A stretch of 64,000 nucleotides of DNA from Parasulfuritortus cantonensis (GTDB taxonomy: Bacteria; Pseudomonadota; Gammaproteobacteria; Burkholderiales; Thiobacillaceae). This document shows, piece after piece, positions 20,218 through 28,244 of the stretch (within the stretch, counting starts at the first letter, position 1; the number at the start of each line of letters is the position of its first letter). The stretch covers positions 115,678 through 179,677 of the forward strand of contig NZ_SJZB01000013.1 in NCBI RefSeq assembly GCF_004337445.1. The letters run 5' to 3'. Position numbers and translations under genes: made by a program. Below the pieces are notes generated by a model, which was given only the letters and a program-made list of their open reading frames with translations, made no database searches and was not told where the DNA came from.

Positions 20218-20721
20218 ATGAACATGCAGCGCAGCGCACTCGCCCTGATCCTGTCCCTGTTGCCGGCCGCCGCGGCGGCCGCCGAACTGCCGGTGATCGT
20301 CAAGATTCCGCGCCTGACCGTCGAGGCGTCGGAGAAGATCGCCCAGGCCGCCATCGCCGCCTGCCGGGCCCAGGGCATCCAGATCGGCGTCACCGTGGTC
20401 GACCGCAGCGGCGACCCCATGGTCTTCATGCGCGACACCCTGGCGCCCCGGGTGAGCATCGAGATCAGCCGCCAGAAGGCCTACACGGCGGTGAACTTCA
20501 ACGCCCCCTTGTCCAGCCTGGAGGACCGCTTCACCAAGCCGTTCTCGGTCGGCAAGGTGGACGGCCTGGTGTTCTCGGCCGGCGGCGTGCCGATCGAGGC
20601 GGCCGGCAACATCGTCGGCGCGGTCGGCGTCTCCGGCGCCGCGACCGGGGAGCAGGACGAGGCCTGCGCCAAGGCCGGCCTCGACGCCGTGCGCATGGAC
20701 CTGGAGATGGCCGGGCCCTGA
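20218..20721 (+). CDS. HbpS/GlcG-like (DUF336) periplasmic protein
   Basis: 167 aa. A signal peptide (LALILSLLPAAAAA, cleaved near AAA-EL) precedes a single GlcG/HbpS domain with LTVEASEKIAQAAIAACRAQG, VTVVDRSGDPMVFMRD and the C-terminal GAVGVSGAATGEQDE loop. HbpS is an extracellular haem-binding and redox-sensing protein in Streptomyces; GlcG is in glycolate operons. Ligand binding here is not demonstrable from sequence. A good GAGAGGAG ribosome site lies a few bases before the ATG. Confidence 0.85.
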   Translation: MNMQRSALALILSLLPAAAAAAELPVIVKIPRLTVEASEKIAQAAIAACRAQGIQIGVTVVDRSGDPMVFMRDTLAPRVSIEISRQKAYTAVNFNAPLSSLEDRFTKPFSVGKVDGLVFSAGGVPIEAAGNIVGAVGVSGAATGEQDEACAKAGLDAVRMDLEMAGP

Positions 20722-20833
20722 GGCGCGGGCCGGCGGTCGCCCGGGCGCGCCTTAGCGACTAGTATGAGTTAGGCAGTTCCGGCCCGGCCGGGCCGGGACC
20801 GCCCGACCCGCTCGAATAAGAAAGGCCTACATC

Positions 20834-22315
20834 ATGTTCGAAGCCGCCGAACTCGGTCACAAGATCGACAAGAAGACCTTCAACGCCGAGGCGCCCAAGG
20901 TCCGCGAAGGTCTCCTGGAGGCCCAGTACGCCCTCATGGACAAGCCGGACTTCCCGGTCATCATCCTCGTGTCCGGGGTCGACGGCGCCGGCAAGAGCGA
21001 TGCCGTCAACCTCCTCAACGCCTGGATGGACCCGCGCCACATCCAGACCCACGGCTTCGGCCCGATGAGCGAGGAGGAGGCGATGCACCCGCCCATGTGG
21101 CGCTACTGGCGCCGCCTGCCGCCCAAGGGCAAGGCCGGCATCTTCTTCGGTTCCTGGTACAACGCCCCGATCAACGGCCGCGTCCTCGGCGGCCTCAACG
21201 ACCACGACCTGGAGGCCGCCATCGCCCGCATCGTGCGCTTCGAGCGCATGCTGGTCGAGGAGGGCGCGCTGCTGCTCAAGTTCTGGTTCCATCTTTCCAA
21301 GACCGCCCAGAAGAAGCGCCTCATGGCCCTGGAAGCGAACCCGCGCACGCGCTGGCGGGTGACCAAGGACGACTGGAACCGCTTCGGCCACTACGACGAA
21401 TACCGCTCGGTGTCCGAGCGCACCTTGCGCGAGACCAGCACCGGCGAGGCGCCCTGGCTGGTGATCGAGGGCACCGACGAGAACTACCGCAGCCTGACCG
21501 TGACCAAGCACCTGCTCGCCACCATTCAGGACCGCCTGGCCCAGCCCGACCGGCCGCACCGGCGCCTGCACGGCGCCCCGTTCCCGGACCCGATCGACAA
21601 CCTGCGCATCCTCGACGCCCTCGACCTGGGCAAGAAGATCGCCAGCAAGAAGGACTACGACAAGGAACTGGAGAAGTGGCAGGGCCGCCTGGCCAAGGCG
21701 TTCCGCAGCCGCAAGCTGCGCGACCATTCGGTGGTGGCCGTGTTCGAAGGCATGGACGCGGCCGGCAAGGGCGGCGCCATCCGGCGCATCACCGCCGGCC
21801 TGGACGCCCGCAAGTACGACATCATCCCGATCGCCGCGCCGACCGAGGAGGAACGCGCCCAGCCCTACCTGTGGCGGTTCTGGCGCCATCTGCCGCGCAA
21901 CGGCAAACTGGCCGTGTTCGACCGCTCCTGGTACGGCCGCGTGCTGGTCGAGCGGGTGGAGGGCTTCTGCAGCCAGCCGGCCTGGCGGCGCGCCTACCAG
22001 GAGATCAACGACTTCGAGGAGCAACTGGTCGAGTCCGGCGTCATCATCGCCAAGTTCTGGCTCACCATCAGCCAGGACGAGCAGTTGCGCCGCTTCAAGG
22101 AACGCGAGCAGATCGCCTTCAAGCGTTTCAAGATCACCGAGGAGGACTGGCGCAACCGCGACAAGTGGGACGACTACGTGCGCGCCGCCAGCGACATGAT
22201 CGAGCGTACCGGCACCGAACTGGCGCCCTGGACGATGGTCGAGGCCGAGGACAAGAACTACGCCCGCATCAAGGTGCTGCGCACCCTGGTGGAGACCATC
22301 GAGCAGGCCCTCTAG
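20834..22315 (+). CDS. pap: Polyphosphate:AMP phosphotransferase (PPK2 class II)
   Basis: 493 aa consisting of two tandem PPK2 domains. The N-terminal copy has the P-loop-like GVDGAGKSD near residue 48 and the C-terminal copy GMDAAGKGG near 309 with DRSWYGRVLVERVEGF, the lid and Walker B features of the active domain. The two-domain length matches class II PPK2 enzymes, which phosphorylate AMP to ADP using polyphosphate. AAGAAAGG precedes the ATG. It ends 9 bp from the convergent cyclase gene. Confidence 0.93.
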   Translation: MFEAAELGHKIDKKTFNAEAPKVREGLLEAQYALMDKPDFPVIILVSGVDGAGKSDAVNLLNAWMDPRHIQTHGFGPMSEEEAMHPPMWRYWRRLPPKGKAGIFFGSWYNAPINGRVLGGLNDHDLEAAIARIVRFERMLVEEGALLLKFWFHLSKTAQKKRLMALEANPRTRWRVTKDDWNRFGHYDEYRSVSERTLRETSTGEAPWLVIEGTDENYRSLTVTKHLLATIQDRLAQPDRPHRRLHGAPFPDPIDNLRILDALDLGKKIASKKDYDKELEKWQGRLAKAFRSRKLRDHSVVAVFEGMDAAGKGGAIRRITAGLDARKYDIIPIAAPTEEERAQPYLWRFWRHLPRNGKLAVFDRSWYGRVLVERVEGFCSQPAWRRAYQEINDFEEQLVESGVIIAKFWLTISQDEQLRRFKEREQIAFKRFKITEEDWRNRDKWDDYVRAASDMIERTGTELAPWTMVEAEDKNYARIKVLRTLVETIEQAL

Positions 22316-22324
22316 GGGCGGAGA

Positions 22325-23215
22325 CTAGTCGCCGCGCCAGATCTCGACCCGGTTGCGGCCGTTGTGCTTGGCCGTGAGCAGGGCCGTGTCGGCGCGCGCG
22401 ATGCTGTCCTCCACCGGCTGGCCGTCTGCGACCTCGGCGATGCCGAACGAGGCGGTCACGTGCAGGCGGTGGCGGCCGGGCAGCATGATCGGCATCTTCT
22501 CCAGGCCGGAGCGGATGCGCTCGATCACCTGGGCGGCATCGTCCGCCGGGGTGGCCGGCAGGCAGAGCAGGAATTCCTCGCCGCCGTAGCGGAACACCAT
22601 GTCGTACTTGCGCAGGACGCCGCCGACGAAGCGCATGCCCTGTTTGAGCACGGTATCGCCGGCCGGATGGCCATACTGGTCGTTGATGCGCTTGAAATGG
22701 TCGAAGTCGATCAGGCACAGGCTGCACGGCCGTTCGATGCGCTGGGCGCGTTCCTGCTCGGCCTGCAGGCGGTTGATCATGCCGCGCCGGCTGTAGCAGC
22801 CGGTCAGCGGGTCGGTGGTGAGCAGGTCGCCGATGACGTCGAGCTGCAGGTGGCGCAGCTTGTTGTTGAGCTTGAGGGCGAGATCGACGCAGGCGTCGTG
22901 CTGTTCCACGGACGGCCGGCGCCCCGCGCGCAGGCCGTCGACGACCTCACGGGCATGGGCGTGCAGCGCCTGCTGGATCTCGGCCATGTCCTGGAACGGC
23001 GGATGCCCGGTGAGCGGGTGCGGGCTGTCGCGGTAGTACCACTGGCCGAACGGGGATTTCAGGTAGGCGTCGTCGCAGGCCTGGAACTCCTCGATGCCGA
23101 CGCCGCAGGCGACGAGACGGCTGAACTGCTTGAACCAGCCAAGGTGCGCCGCGATGACGTTTTCCAGCTCTTCGGTGAGTTTCTGGGTCTTTTCGCGATC
23201 GAGTGGGAACGGCAT
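22325..23215 (-). CDS. DgcZ-like diguanylate cyclase with N-terminal CZB-like domain
   Basis: 296 aa, the same length and plan as E. coli DgcZ. Residues 10-125 form a helical CZB-like domain and 135-290 a GGDEF domain with the intact active site YGGEEF and an RKYD inhibitory I-site five residues before it. In DgcZ, zinc bound by H22, C52, H79 and H83 inhibits activity. Aligned by eye, H24 and H85 are kept, but the Cys position is Ser54 (SPFGQW) and the first His of the second helix is Gln81. Zinc control may therefore be weakened or lost, unless Cys47 or His87 substitutes. The alignment was made from memory of the family. Confidence 0.88.
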   Translation of the reverse strand: MPFPLDREKTQKLTEELENVIAAHLGWFKQFSRLVACGVGIEEFQACDDAYLKSPFGQWYYRDSPHPLTGHPPFQDMAEIQQALHAHAREVVDGLRAGRRPSVEQHDACVDLALKLNNKLRHLQLDVIGDLLTTDPLTGCYSRRGMINRLQAEQERAQRIERPCSLCLIDFDHFKRINDQYGHPAGDTVLKQGMRFVGGVLRKYDMVFRYGGEEFLLCLPATPADDAAQVIERIRSGLEKMPIMLPGRHRLHVTASFGIAEVADGQPVEDSIARADTALLTAKHNGRNRVEIWRGD

Positions 23216-23417
23216 GGCTGATGAAATCCGGACTGGCTAGCGCAATAACGGCCTGGGAGAGGCCATCTTTAGGGGCGCGCGCGATTATCCGCTGAAGCCG
23301 GACTCCGTTACACCTGTAGTCTAAGTAGGATTGCCTAACAGCGATGAATAATCGGCCATGTGGTGTGCGGCCGTCGCATAATGCGCCACAAATAAAGATC
23401 AGGGAGGGCCGACGGCC

Positions 23418-23897
23418 ATGAGATCACGAGGGTATGCCGGCGTCAGGCCGGCGGCGGGCCGGGCGTCGTTACTGTGCGCCAGCTTGTTGGGGCTGGCAGC
23501 TTGTGGCACCGGCGGGCCGCGCTACGGTGCGGAGGATTACCGCGCCGCGAAGAACGAGTGTGTCAGACAGGCCCAGACTGAGCGTCAGGCAGGGCAGGCA
23601 GACTGGTTTTCACGCTGGTTCGACTGTGCCCGGGAAAGGGTGATGCCGATCGAGATCGCTTTGCATCCCGGCCACGAAGCGGAGGTTCGCCAGGTCTACG
23701 AGGAACTCACCGAGCTGGCGCTGCAGGTCGACGCAGGCGAACTGCCACTGGCTGGTTTCGGCGCGCGCTTGGAGGCAACCAAGGAACGTACTTTCGAGGT
23801 CCGCTGCCTGGTTCGGGTCGAGAGCCCCGATGGCCGCGGGCGTTGCTTGGACTACCTGCCCGCCGTCCAGATGGGCGGCGTTCCAAGGCGCTACTGA
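23418..23897 (+). CDS. Small lipoprotein of unknown function
   Basis: 159 aa. A signal peptide ends in the lipobox LAAC (near residue 29), predicting a lipid-anchored Cys followed by GTGGPRYG, probably destined for the outer membrane. The mature part is charged, has four further cysteines that could pair, and belongs to no family I recognise. It is divergent from the cyclase gene across a 200-bp intergenic region. A CATAAT at 23377-23382 is a possible -10 and AGGGAGGG precedes the start. Confidence 0.7.
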   Translation: MRSRGYAGVRPAAGRASLLCASLLGLAACGTGGPRYGAEDYRAAKNECVRQAQTERQAGQADWFSRWFDCARERVMPIEIALHPGHEAEVRQVYEELTELALQVDAGELPLAGFGARLEATKERTFEVRCLVRVESPDGRGRCLDYLPAVQMGGVPRRY

Positions 23898-24619
23898 GCA
23901 CGCCCCGCCGGGTTTGCCGGTGCCGGACCGGTGGCCCAGTTCGCGTCCAGCCTTTGGCACGAAGCCATGGTGCCGTCGGCAGCCTCGCCGCGGTCGTCCG
24001 GCCCGGTTGGCCGTCGTCCCGGAAGGCGTATGTGCATGGACCCGTCTCGTCGTTCGCCGCAAGCCCGCCGGTGCGCGTTTTTCCGTCCGCCGGCCGGATT
24101 TGCTCCGCCGGTTGTTCAAGCGAATCGAGTCCGCGCCGGGGTGAGGCTGAGCGGCGCATTCGTTGCATTTGAAAGGCGTTTCGGGGACGCGCTGGGGTCC
24201 GACTTTGCGCTAGGTTCAAGGCCGAAACGGCACCGAGCGGTTTCCCGCGGGCGTCCGCTGGCGGGTAGTTCGTGGCGTGACGAATTGCGCATTCAGAGCG
24301 ACCGGTCCCAACCTTCCCGGCAGTTCGTTCGCTGGCTCCGCGGGCGCATCGGCTTGCCCGTCACTCATGGAACGTGCGCTCGGCCGACCCGCTCGGCGAC
24401 GTCGGCCTGAATGCCGTGCGCCGGCTTCGCTGATCTTCGGGGCCTTGTCGCAGGCGGAAGGGAAGGGGATCGTATTGCACGGATCAACGAACTTGGCGCT
24501 ATAACGGCGAAATGGCCCCAATTTCAACATCATCTGCAGCCGGCGCAACGATAGGGCAAGCGGGGCCGTATTAGCCGACTTGCCCTGGCGGATGCACCCA
24601 GACTAAGGATGAAATTCGC
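23898..24619 (+). other. 722-bp stretch without a supported gene
   Basis: Several short frames cross this stretch on both strands, but none has a plausible ribosome site, recognisable domain or consistent third-position GC. The minus-strand frame 24216-24548 looks most protein-like at its start and then turns into an Arg/Pro/Ala-rich string. The region could hold decayed genes. It sits just before the hydratase and the cassette array and contains no integrase remnant that I can see. AAGGATG at 24604-24610 is the ribosome site of the next gene. Confidence 0.5.
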
Positions 24620-25372
24620 ATGATCGACGAAACCGACCTGATCGCGGCGCGTCTGGTGGACGCCCATCGCCGGCATATCCGCATCGAGGCCGTCCCGGAC
24701 AGCGGGCCGGCCGACGCCAACCAGGCCTACGCCGTGCAGCGGGCCGTCTGGCGGGCGCTTGCCGGCGCGCAACGGCCGAGCGCCTGGAAGATCGGTGCGG
24801 CCGCGCCGGATGCCGAGCCATTCGCCGCCCCGGTCTTGCCGGAACGTCTCGGGTATTCGCCCGCGCGCCTGCCCGCGAGACTGTTCGCCGGCCTGGCCGT
24901 CGAGGCCGAGGTCGCCTTGCGTTTCGGCCGTCCCCTGCCGGCCCGGGCGGAACCCTATTCGCGCGCGGAAATCCTGGCCGCAGTGGCCAGTGCCCATGTC
25001 GCCATGGAAATCGTCGACAGCCGTCTCGCCGACGCCAAGGCGGCCGGGCCGCTGTGGCGGCTGGCCGACAACCAGGTCAATGGTGCCCTGGTCGTCGGCT
25101 CGGCCATTCCGGGCTGGCGGGCGCTGGACTGGTCGGCGGCGCGCAACGTCCGGCTTGAGGCAGATGGCCGGCAACTGGACCGCGGGCCGGGACGTCCTCC
25201 CCTGGGAGAACTCTTCCTCTGCCTGCCCTGGTGGATCGCCCACGTGGGTGGCATTTGCGAGGGTGATATCGTGACCACGGGGGCCTGGACCGGCGCACAT
25301 CCCGTCGGCCCGGCAGGGCGATTGATGGTGGAGATTGAGTCTTTAGGGGCGGCGGTGGTCGAGCTTGTGTAA
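24620..25372 (+). CDS. 2-oxopent-4-enoate hydratase-like protein (MhpD/DmpE, FAH superfamily)
   Basis: 250 aa matching the hydratase/decarboxylase branch of the FAH superfamily: N-terminal helix with YAVQRAVWRAL, GWKIG-like AWKIGAA, AVEAEVALRFG with the metal-ligand acidic residues, VASAHVAMEIVDSR, and the DNQVNGALVVG and VTTGAWTG blocks. Relatives hydrate 2-hydroxypenta-2,4-dienoate in meta-cleavage pathways or decarboxylate 4-oxalocrotonate. No other pathway gene is nearby, so the substrate is unknown. Its GC content is core-like, unlike the island that begins about 330 bp downstream. Confidence 0.8.
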   Translation: MIDETDLIAARLVDAHRRHIRIEAVPDSGPADANQAYAVQRAVWRALAGAQRPSAWKIGAAAPDAEPFAAPVLPERLGYSPARLPARLFAGLAVEAEVALRFGRPLPARAEPYSRAEILAAVASAHVAMEIVDSRLADAKAAGPLWRLADNQVNGALVVGSAIPGWRALDWSAARNVRLEADGRQLDRGPGRPPLGELFLCLPWWIAHVGGICEGDIVTTGAWTGAHPVGPAGRLMVEIESLGAAVVELV

Positions 25373-25389
25373 GAGTCCAGTGTGCCGCC

Positions 25390-25417
25390 GTCTTGTCGGT
25401 ACGTCGTACGGCAAGAC
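25390..25417 (+). terminator. Hairpin downstream of the hydratase gene
   Basis: GTCTTG at 25390-25395 pairs with CAAGAC at 25412-25417, and GTACG with CGTAC inside it. The hairpin lies 17 bp after the hydratase stop. There is no U-tract, so termination is only a guess; it also marks the last GC-rich sequence before the island. Confidence 0.35.
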
Positions 25418-25587
25418 CGGGGACCGTTTTGCAGGGCAGGACGGAACACAACCGCGCATGCCGGCAGGGGGTACCTTGTACTCAGCAACAACAGAGCACG
25501 CTTGATCGGCGAACCCAACGGCGCAAGAATGCGGACAAAAGGACAAACAATAATGGGGAAGGGAATACACCGCATGCAAAGACACTA

Positions 25588-25688
25588 CCAGATATGGCAA
25601 TGCCTACATCTGGATATATCCAGATATGGATACAAGATGCCCATATATGGTCGTAAACGGCCATATTCGGAAATGTTCCTAGATATGG
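25588..25688 (+). repeat. Cluster of CArG-like decamers and palindromes before the cassette array
   Basis: CCAGATATGG occurs at 25588-25597 and 25620-25629, CCATATATGG at 25641-25650, CCATATTCGG at 25661-25670 and CTAGATATGG at 25679-25688. The last four are 18-21 bp apart, about two helical turns. An 18-bp perfect palindrome (ATCTGGATA and its complement) lies at 25608-25625. No supported gene covers 25373-25722. The cluster lies 20-120 bp before the first cassette boundary, so it could be an operator, an attI-like or integrase-binding region, or a relic. The function is unknown. Confidence 0.6.
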
Positions 25689-25706
25689 AAGTGGTGTATA
25701 CATTAC

Positions 25707-25713
25707 GTTGGGC
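25707..25713 (+). repeat. Isolated R'-type core site GTTGGGC at the left edge of the array
   Basis: GTTGGGC fits the integron core consensus GTTRRRY exactly and lies 9 bp before the first cassette ORF, where the right half of an attI or a preceding attC would be. No convincing partner AAC core lies within the normal attC length to the left; an ACCCAAC at 25510-25516 is about 190 bp away. It may be the remnant of attI. Confidence 0.5.
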
Positions 25714-25722
25714 GTCTTAGTC

Positions 25723-26088
25723 ATGGAATCAATCCTCCACGTCCTTATTGCGCTGCTTGCTGCCATTGCAGCGTTTCCCATAGCGGCGAAGGCCAGAGCA
25801 GAACAAAAGAAGGCAGAGATCGAATACCAGATCGCTATAAACAAACTCGCTGCCACGAATCCACAAAATGCCAGCGAAAGCCACACATCAAACGACCTCC
25901 ACTTCAATTCAAACTCCAATAATTTCAGCCGCTCATTCGGGCTGCTGGCTGTGTTGCTTTCCACTGGCTACCTCGCTTTCCTTACGTTCGTCATTGGTTC
26001 CGATCCCGTCACGATCGGTGGTGTTGCATCGGTCGCGCAAAGTCTCGTCTTGTTCATGAGCGGGGCCTATCTAATGGTGCGCAGGTAG
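25723..26088 (+). CDS. Cassette 1: small membrane protein of unknown function
   Basis: 121 aa with three predicted membrane segments (about 5-21, 72-90 and 99-118) and between the first two a charged, Asn/Ser-rich stretch of about 45 residues (AEQKKAEIEYQI). No domain is recognised. Base composition is clearly lower in GC than the chromosome. The gene fills the space between a GTTGGGC core and the first complete attC, as expected for a gene cassette. Translation is likely from the ATG at 25723, although no strong ribosome site is visible, which is common in cassettes. Confidence 0.65.
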   Translation: MESILHVLIALLAAIAAFPIAAKARAEQKKAEIEYQIAINKLAATNPQNASESHTSNDLHFNSNSNNFSRSFGLLAVLLSTGYLAFLTFVIGSDPVTIGGVASVAQSLVLFMSGAYLMVRR

Positions 26089-26102
26089 TTGCTCATGGCC
26101 AC

Positions 26103-26180
26103 GCCCAACATTACGTTCCAGGGGATTCGCTACAGCGGGCTTCGCCCGCTTCCGCTCTCCCCTGAACTTCGACGTTAGAG
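26103..26180 (+). repeat. attC site 1
   Basis: The 78-bp site starts with the core GCCCAAC (26103-26109) and ends with GTTAGAG (26174-26180). The arm CGTTCCAGGGGA pairs with TCCCCTGAACTTCG, and the central GCGGGCTTCGCCCGC is a perfect hairpin. It begins 14 bp after the cassette 1 stop. The lower strand folded this way is the substrate for an integron integrase. Confidence 0.85.
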
Positions 26181-26217
26181 CGGAGCGCGAGTAGAGAAAC
26201 CGGGAGGCCGAATCAAA

Positions 26218-26562
26218 ATGCAAACGACATTGCCCTGTTTCGCCGTTGCAAGCCCTCGTTCGGGCAGTCGGGCGTCGGTGGCCTTCGTGGCGGTGACTGA
26301 ATCTTCAAAGGTGCCGCGCGGGCGAACAAAAGTGGCCCGAGTGAAAGCCGAGTGCGCCGCGCGGCGTGCGCCTTCGTTCCAGGTTGTTGAAGGCAAGTGT
26401 CGTGCCTTCGGCCACCGAGTTGAGGTTGAAGCTCCCAAGGTCGGTGGCCTTGGCGAGCGTGGTTGTGTTGGGGTGCAGGCGTCCGCACTCTGCCCGGGCG
26501 TCTCAGCCCTAACATTCCGCTCAAGCGGGACGCCTGCCGGCAAGCCGGCAGGCGCCCCTTAG
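26218..26562 (+). CDS. Cassette 2: hypothetical ORF running into its attC
   Basis: 114 aa that begins 37 bp after attC 1 and ends inside attC 2, a common arrangement for cassette ORFs. The predicted product is Arg/Ala/Val-rich, without membrane segments or a known domain, and its last 18 codons are attC sequence. No strong ribosome site is visible. Protein-like character is modest, and the cassette (26181-26576) may be non-coding, as some integron cassettes are. Confidence 0.35.
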   Translation: MQTTLPCFAVASPRSGSRASVAFVAVTESSKVPRGRTKVARVKAECAARRAPSFQVVEGKCRAFGHRVEVEAPKVGGLGERGCVGVQASALCPGVSALTFRSSGTPAGKPAGAP

Positions 26563-26576
26563 CTGGCACGTTAGAG
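26507..26576 (+). repeat. attC site 2
   Basis: The 70-bp site runs from the core CCCTAAC (26507-26513) to GTTAGAG (26570-26576). The arms CTCAAGCGGGACGCC and GGCGCCCCTTAGC are complementary apart from the usual extrahelical bases, around a perfect CTGCCGGC/GCCGGCAG centre. The 3' core has the same sequence as that of attC 1. Confidence 0.88.
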
Positions 26577-26579
26577 CAC

Positions 26580-27140
26580 GTGGACGCACTCTCGATTTTC
26601 GCCAGACAAGTTCGCAACCGCTCTGCTGAGAATGAGCGCGTTATGAAGGTTCTCGCGCGTATGGGCGCAGCCGGACAAATGATCGCCGTGCTACGCCAAG
26701 AACTTGACTCAACGGTGAGAGTCGTCTACCTCCTTGCCCAGGAAGAGCCAAGAAGAACTGAGCTCATTGAGGCATCGGTTTCTGGCGTCAGGTGGAAAAA
26801 GGCAAACTCAAAGGCTCCTGTCACTGACAAAGAAATGGTTGATCTTGGAAATACCCTTGAGGGTTGGTGTAGGTCTGTTTACAAGTTCGGCTGCGCCTTC
26901 ATACATCTTTCCAACATGCATGACTACAACGACCGAGACCCTTTAAGCCTCATCTCAAATGAGGAGAGAGAGGAAATAATTAGACATTGTCGCGCTTATC
27001 ACGGTGGACCAAATAACGCCACCCCAACATTTTCGGATTTAATTCCGTATATTCCGAAAGCGTTTTTCAAGGTGTCAGCAAACCTTGATTGTTATCTTGA
27101 GTCACTTGAACGTGGAGATAATCTTGATCATGTGCTCTAA
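26580..27140 (+). CDS. Cassette 3: hypothetical protein
   Basis: 186 aa from a GTG at 26580, only 3 bp after attC 2; an ATG at 26643 would give 166 aa. The frame remains open further upstream, but that part is attC. The predicted protein is soluble and mostly helical, with acidic and aromatic clusters (GCAFIHLSNMHDYN, EEREEIIRHCRAYH), and no domain I can name. Its stop TAA at 27138-27140 falls within the first core of attC 3. GC content is about 47% by eye, well below the chromosome. Cassette neighbours suggest an accessory role but not which. Confidence 0.65.
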   Translation: MDALSIFARQVRNRSAENERVMKVLARMGAAGQMIAVLRQELDSTVRVVYLLAQEEPRRTELIEASVSGVRWKKANSKAPVTDKEMVDLGNTLEGWCRSVYKFGCAFIHLSNMHDYNDRDPLSLISNEEREEIIRHCRAYHGGPNNATPTFSDLIPYIPKAFFKVSANLDCYLESLERGDNLDHVL

Positions 27141-27215
27141 CAAGCGCTTCGAGTGGGACGCTCCAACAGCCGGCTTCGCCGCCTGTTTCCGCGCCCCTCA
27201 AGCTAGACGTTATGT
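27135..27215 (+). repeat. attC site 3
   Basis: The 81-bp site runs from CTCTAAC (27135-27141) to GTTATGT (27209-27215). The arms CGAGTGGGACGC and GCGCCCCTCAAGC pair with extrahelical bases, and the centre is an imperfect GCCGGCTTCGCCGCC stem. It closely resembles attC 5 at 32326: both share AGCGCTTCGAGTGGGACG and the TTTCCGCGCCCCTCAAGCTA 3' arm, so they are of one lineage. Confidence 0.88.
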
Positions 27216-27242
27216 TCCTTCAACCACGCTTCAGGGGTAACT

Positions 27243-28244
27243 ATGACCGAAGTTATTGAGCATTCTGACAATGGCAAGCCCGAGGTTGAAGTTGTAAAAG
27301 TCGGCGAATCAGGCTCGGCAGTATCCGTGAAGGTGTATCAGGATGTATATCATCAAGTAACAGGTAAAACAGAACAAATCAGAAAGCGTTACTCTGAAAA
27401 CTTATTGATAGAATACCCAGAGGTCGAGCAACTTCATTACAAAATAAAACAACTGTGCGATGTTCATAATATTGTTGCCTGTAATGAGAGCGTATCAATT
27501 TTCCACGAAAAAGAGCGAAAAGAACAATTTACTTCATTCGCAAGGTTTAAGGCCTACAATGCTAACGCCGCAAGCCCATCGCTAAATATTGTTCTTAAAT
27601 ACAACTTCTCAATAATTCCCGCCGGCCTTCAGAAACCTCAAGAATATGTAGTAACCGCCATGCTAAGTTCGCGCGTGGCAATGTATAAAAAGATCGAAGA
27701 AGATGCTCCGGCATTTATGCGTGGGCAGCTCGTAGGTTTCGTAGCAATAAATACAGCAGAAATAAATGTAGATTATGCTGATTACGTTATCGCGAGAGGG
27801 TTCGTTGAGGCGTTTGACGAGTGGGTAAAAGGGTGCAAGAAAACCCCGGAAATAAAGTGGCTAAGCAACATACAAAAATGGAGCCACGTCATTCCTTCAA
27901 CTGTCAGACTGATAGTTGCCGCACTGATTTCTTATTTCGCCTTTGAAAACGTTCACAGCATTTTTTCCGACAACCAAACCACGGTTCAGCTGGCTAAATT
28001 CATAGTTATATATATTGGTGGTGGCTATATATCAATCGCTGCCGCAGGAGCGGCTGGGGGGTTGATAGAACATTCTATTGATAGTTATCCCATTCTTTCA
28101 TATCTAAAGCTCAATAGAGGCGACAACAATCTTATTGACGAATTCAACGGCAGACGCAGGCTTGTTCTAACAAAATTCTTAGTGGGTGCCATATTTACCG
28201 TTGTTTTAGGTATTTTGTCAGCCAAGTTGGAACGCTTCTTGTGA
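27243..28244 (+). CDS. Cassette 4: unknown protein with C-terminal membrane domain
   Basis: 333 aa, about 40% GC. The first 210 residues look soluble (alternating strands and helices, with an acidic N-terminus) and the last third has three membrane helices (about 217-236, 248-274 and 312-330) separated by a Gly/Ala-rich hairpin GGGYISIAAAGAAGGLIE. I recognise no domain. A soluble sensor or effector joined to a C-terminal pore-like domain is a layout seen in membrane-active immunity proteins, but that is a layout comparison only. It is followed within 2 bp by the first core of the attC that the insertion sequences have split. Confidence 0.7.
   Translation: MTEVIEHSDNGKPEVEVVKVGESGSAVSVKVYQDVYHQVTGKTEQIRKRYSENLLIEYPEVEQLHYKIKQLCDVHNIVACNESVSIFHEKERKEQFTSFARFKAYNANAASPSLNIVLKYNFSIIPAGLQKPQEYVVTAMLSSRVAMYKKIEEDAPAFMRGQLVGFVAINTAEINVDYADYVIARGFVEAFDEWVKGCKKTPEIKWLSNIQKWSHVIPSTVRLIVAALISYFAFENVHSIFSDNQTTVQLAKFIVIYIGGGYISIAAAGAAGGLIEHSIDSYPILSYLKLNRGDNNLIDEFNGRRRLVLTKFLVGAIFTVVLGILSAKLERFL

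Noticed and set aside
24216..24548. Minus-strand ORF beginning MRRLQMMLKLGPFRR as a gene or integrase remnant
   Set aside because: No tyrosine-recombinase motif (R-H-x-R-Y) is visible and the C-terminal half is low-complexity; too weak to call.
25508..25713. A full attC formed by ACCCAAC and GTTGGGC
   Set aside because: The two cores are complementary, but the 200-bp distance exceeds usual attC sizes and the arms between them do not pair; only the right core is reported.
25382..25720. 112-codon plus-strand ORF spanning the CArG-like repeats
   Set aside because: It runs across a hairpin and repeated decamers and changes composition midway; no start signal, so the repeats are reported instead.
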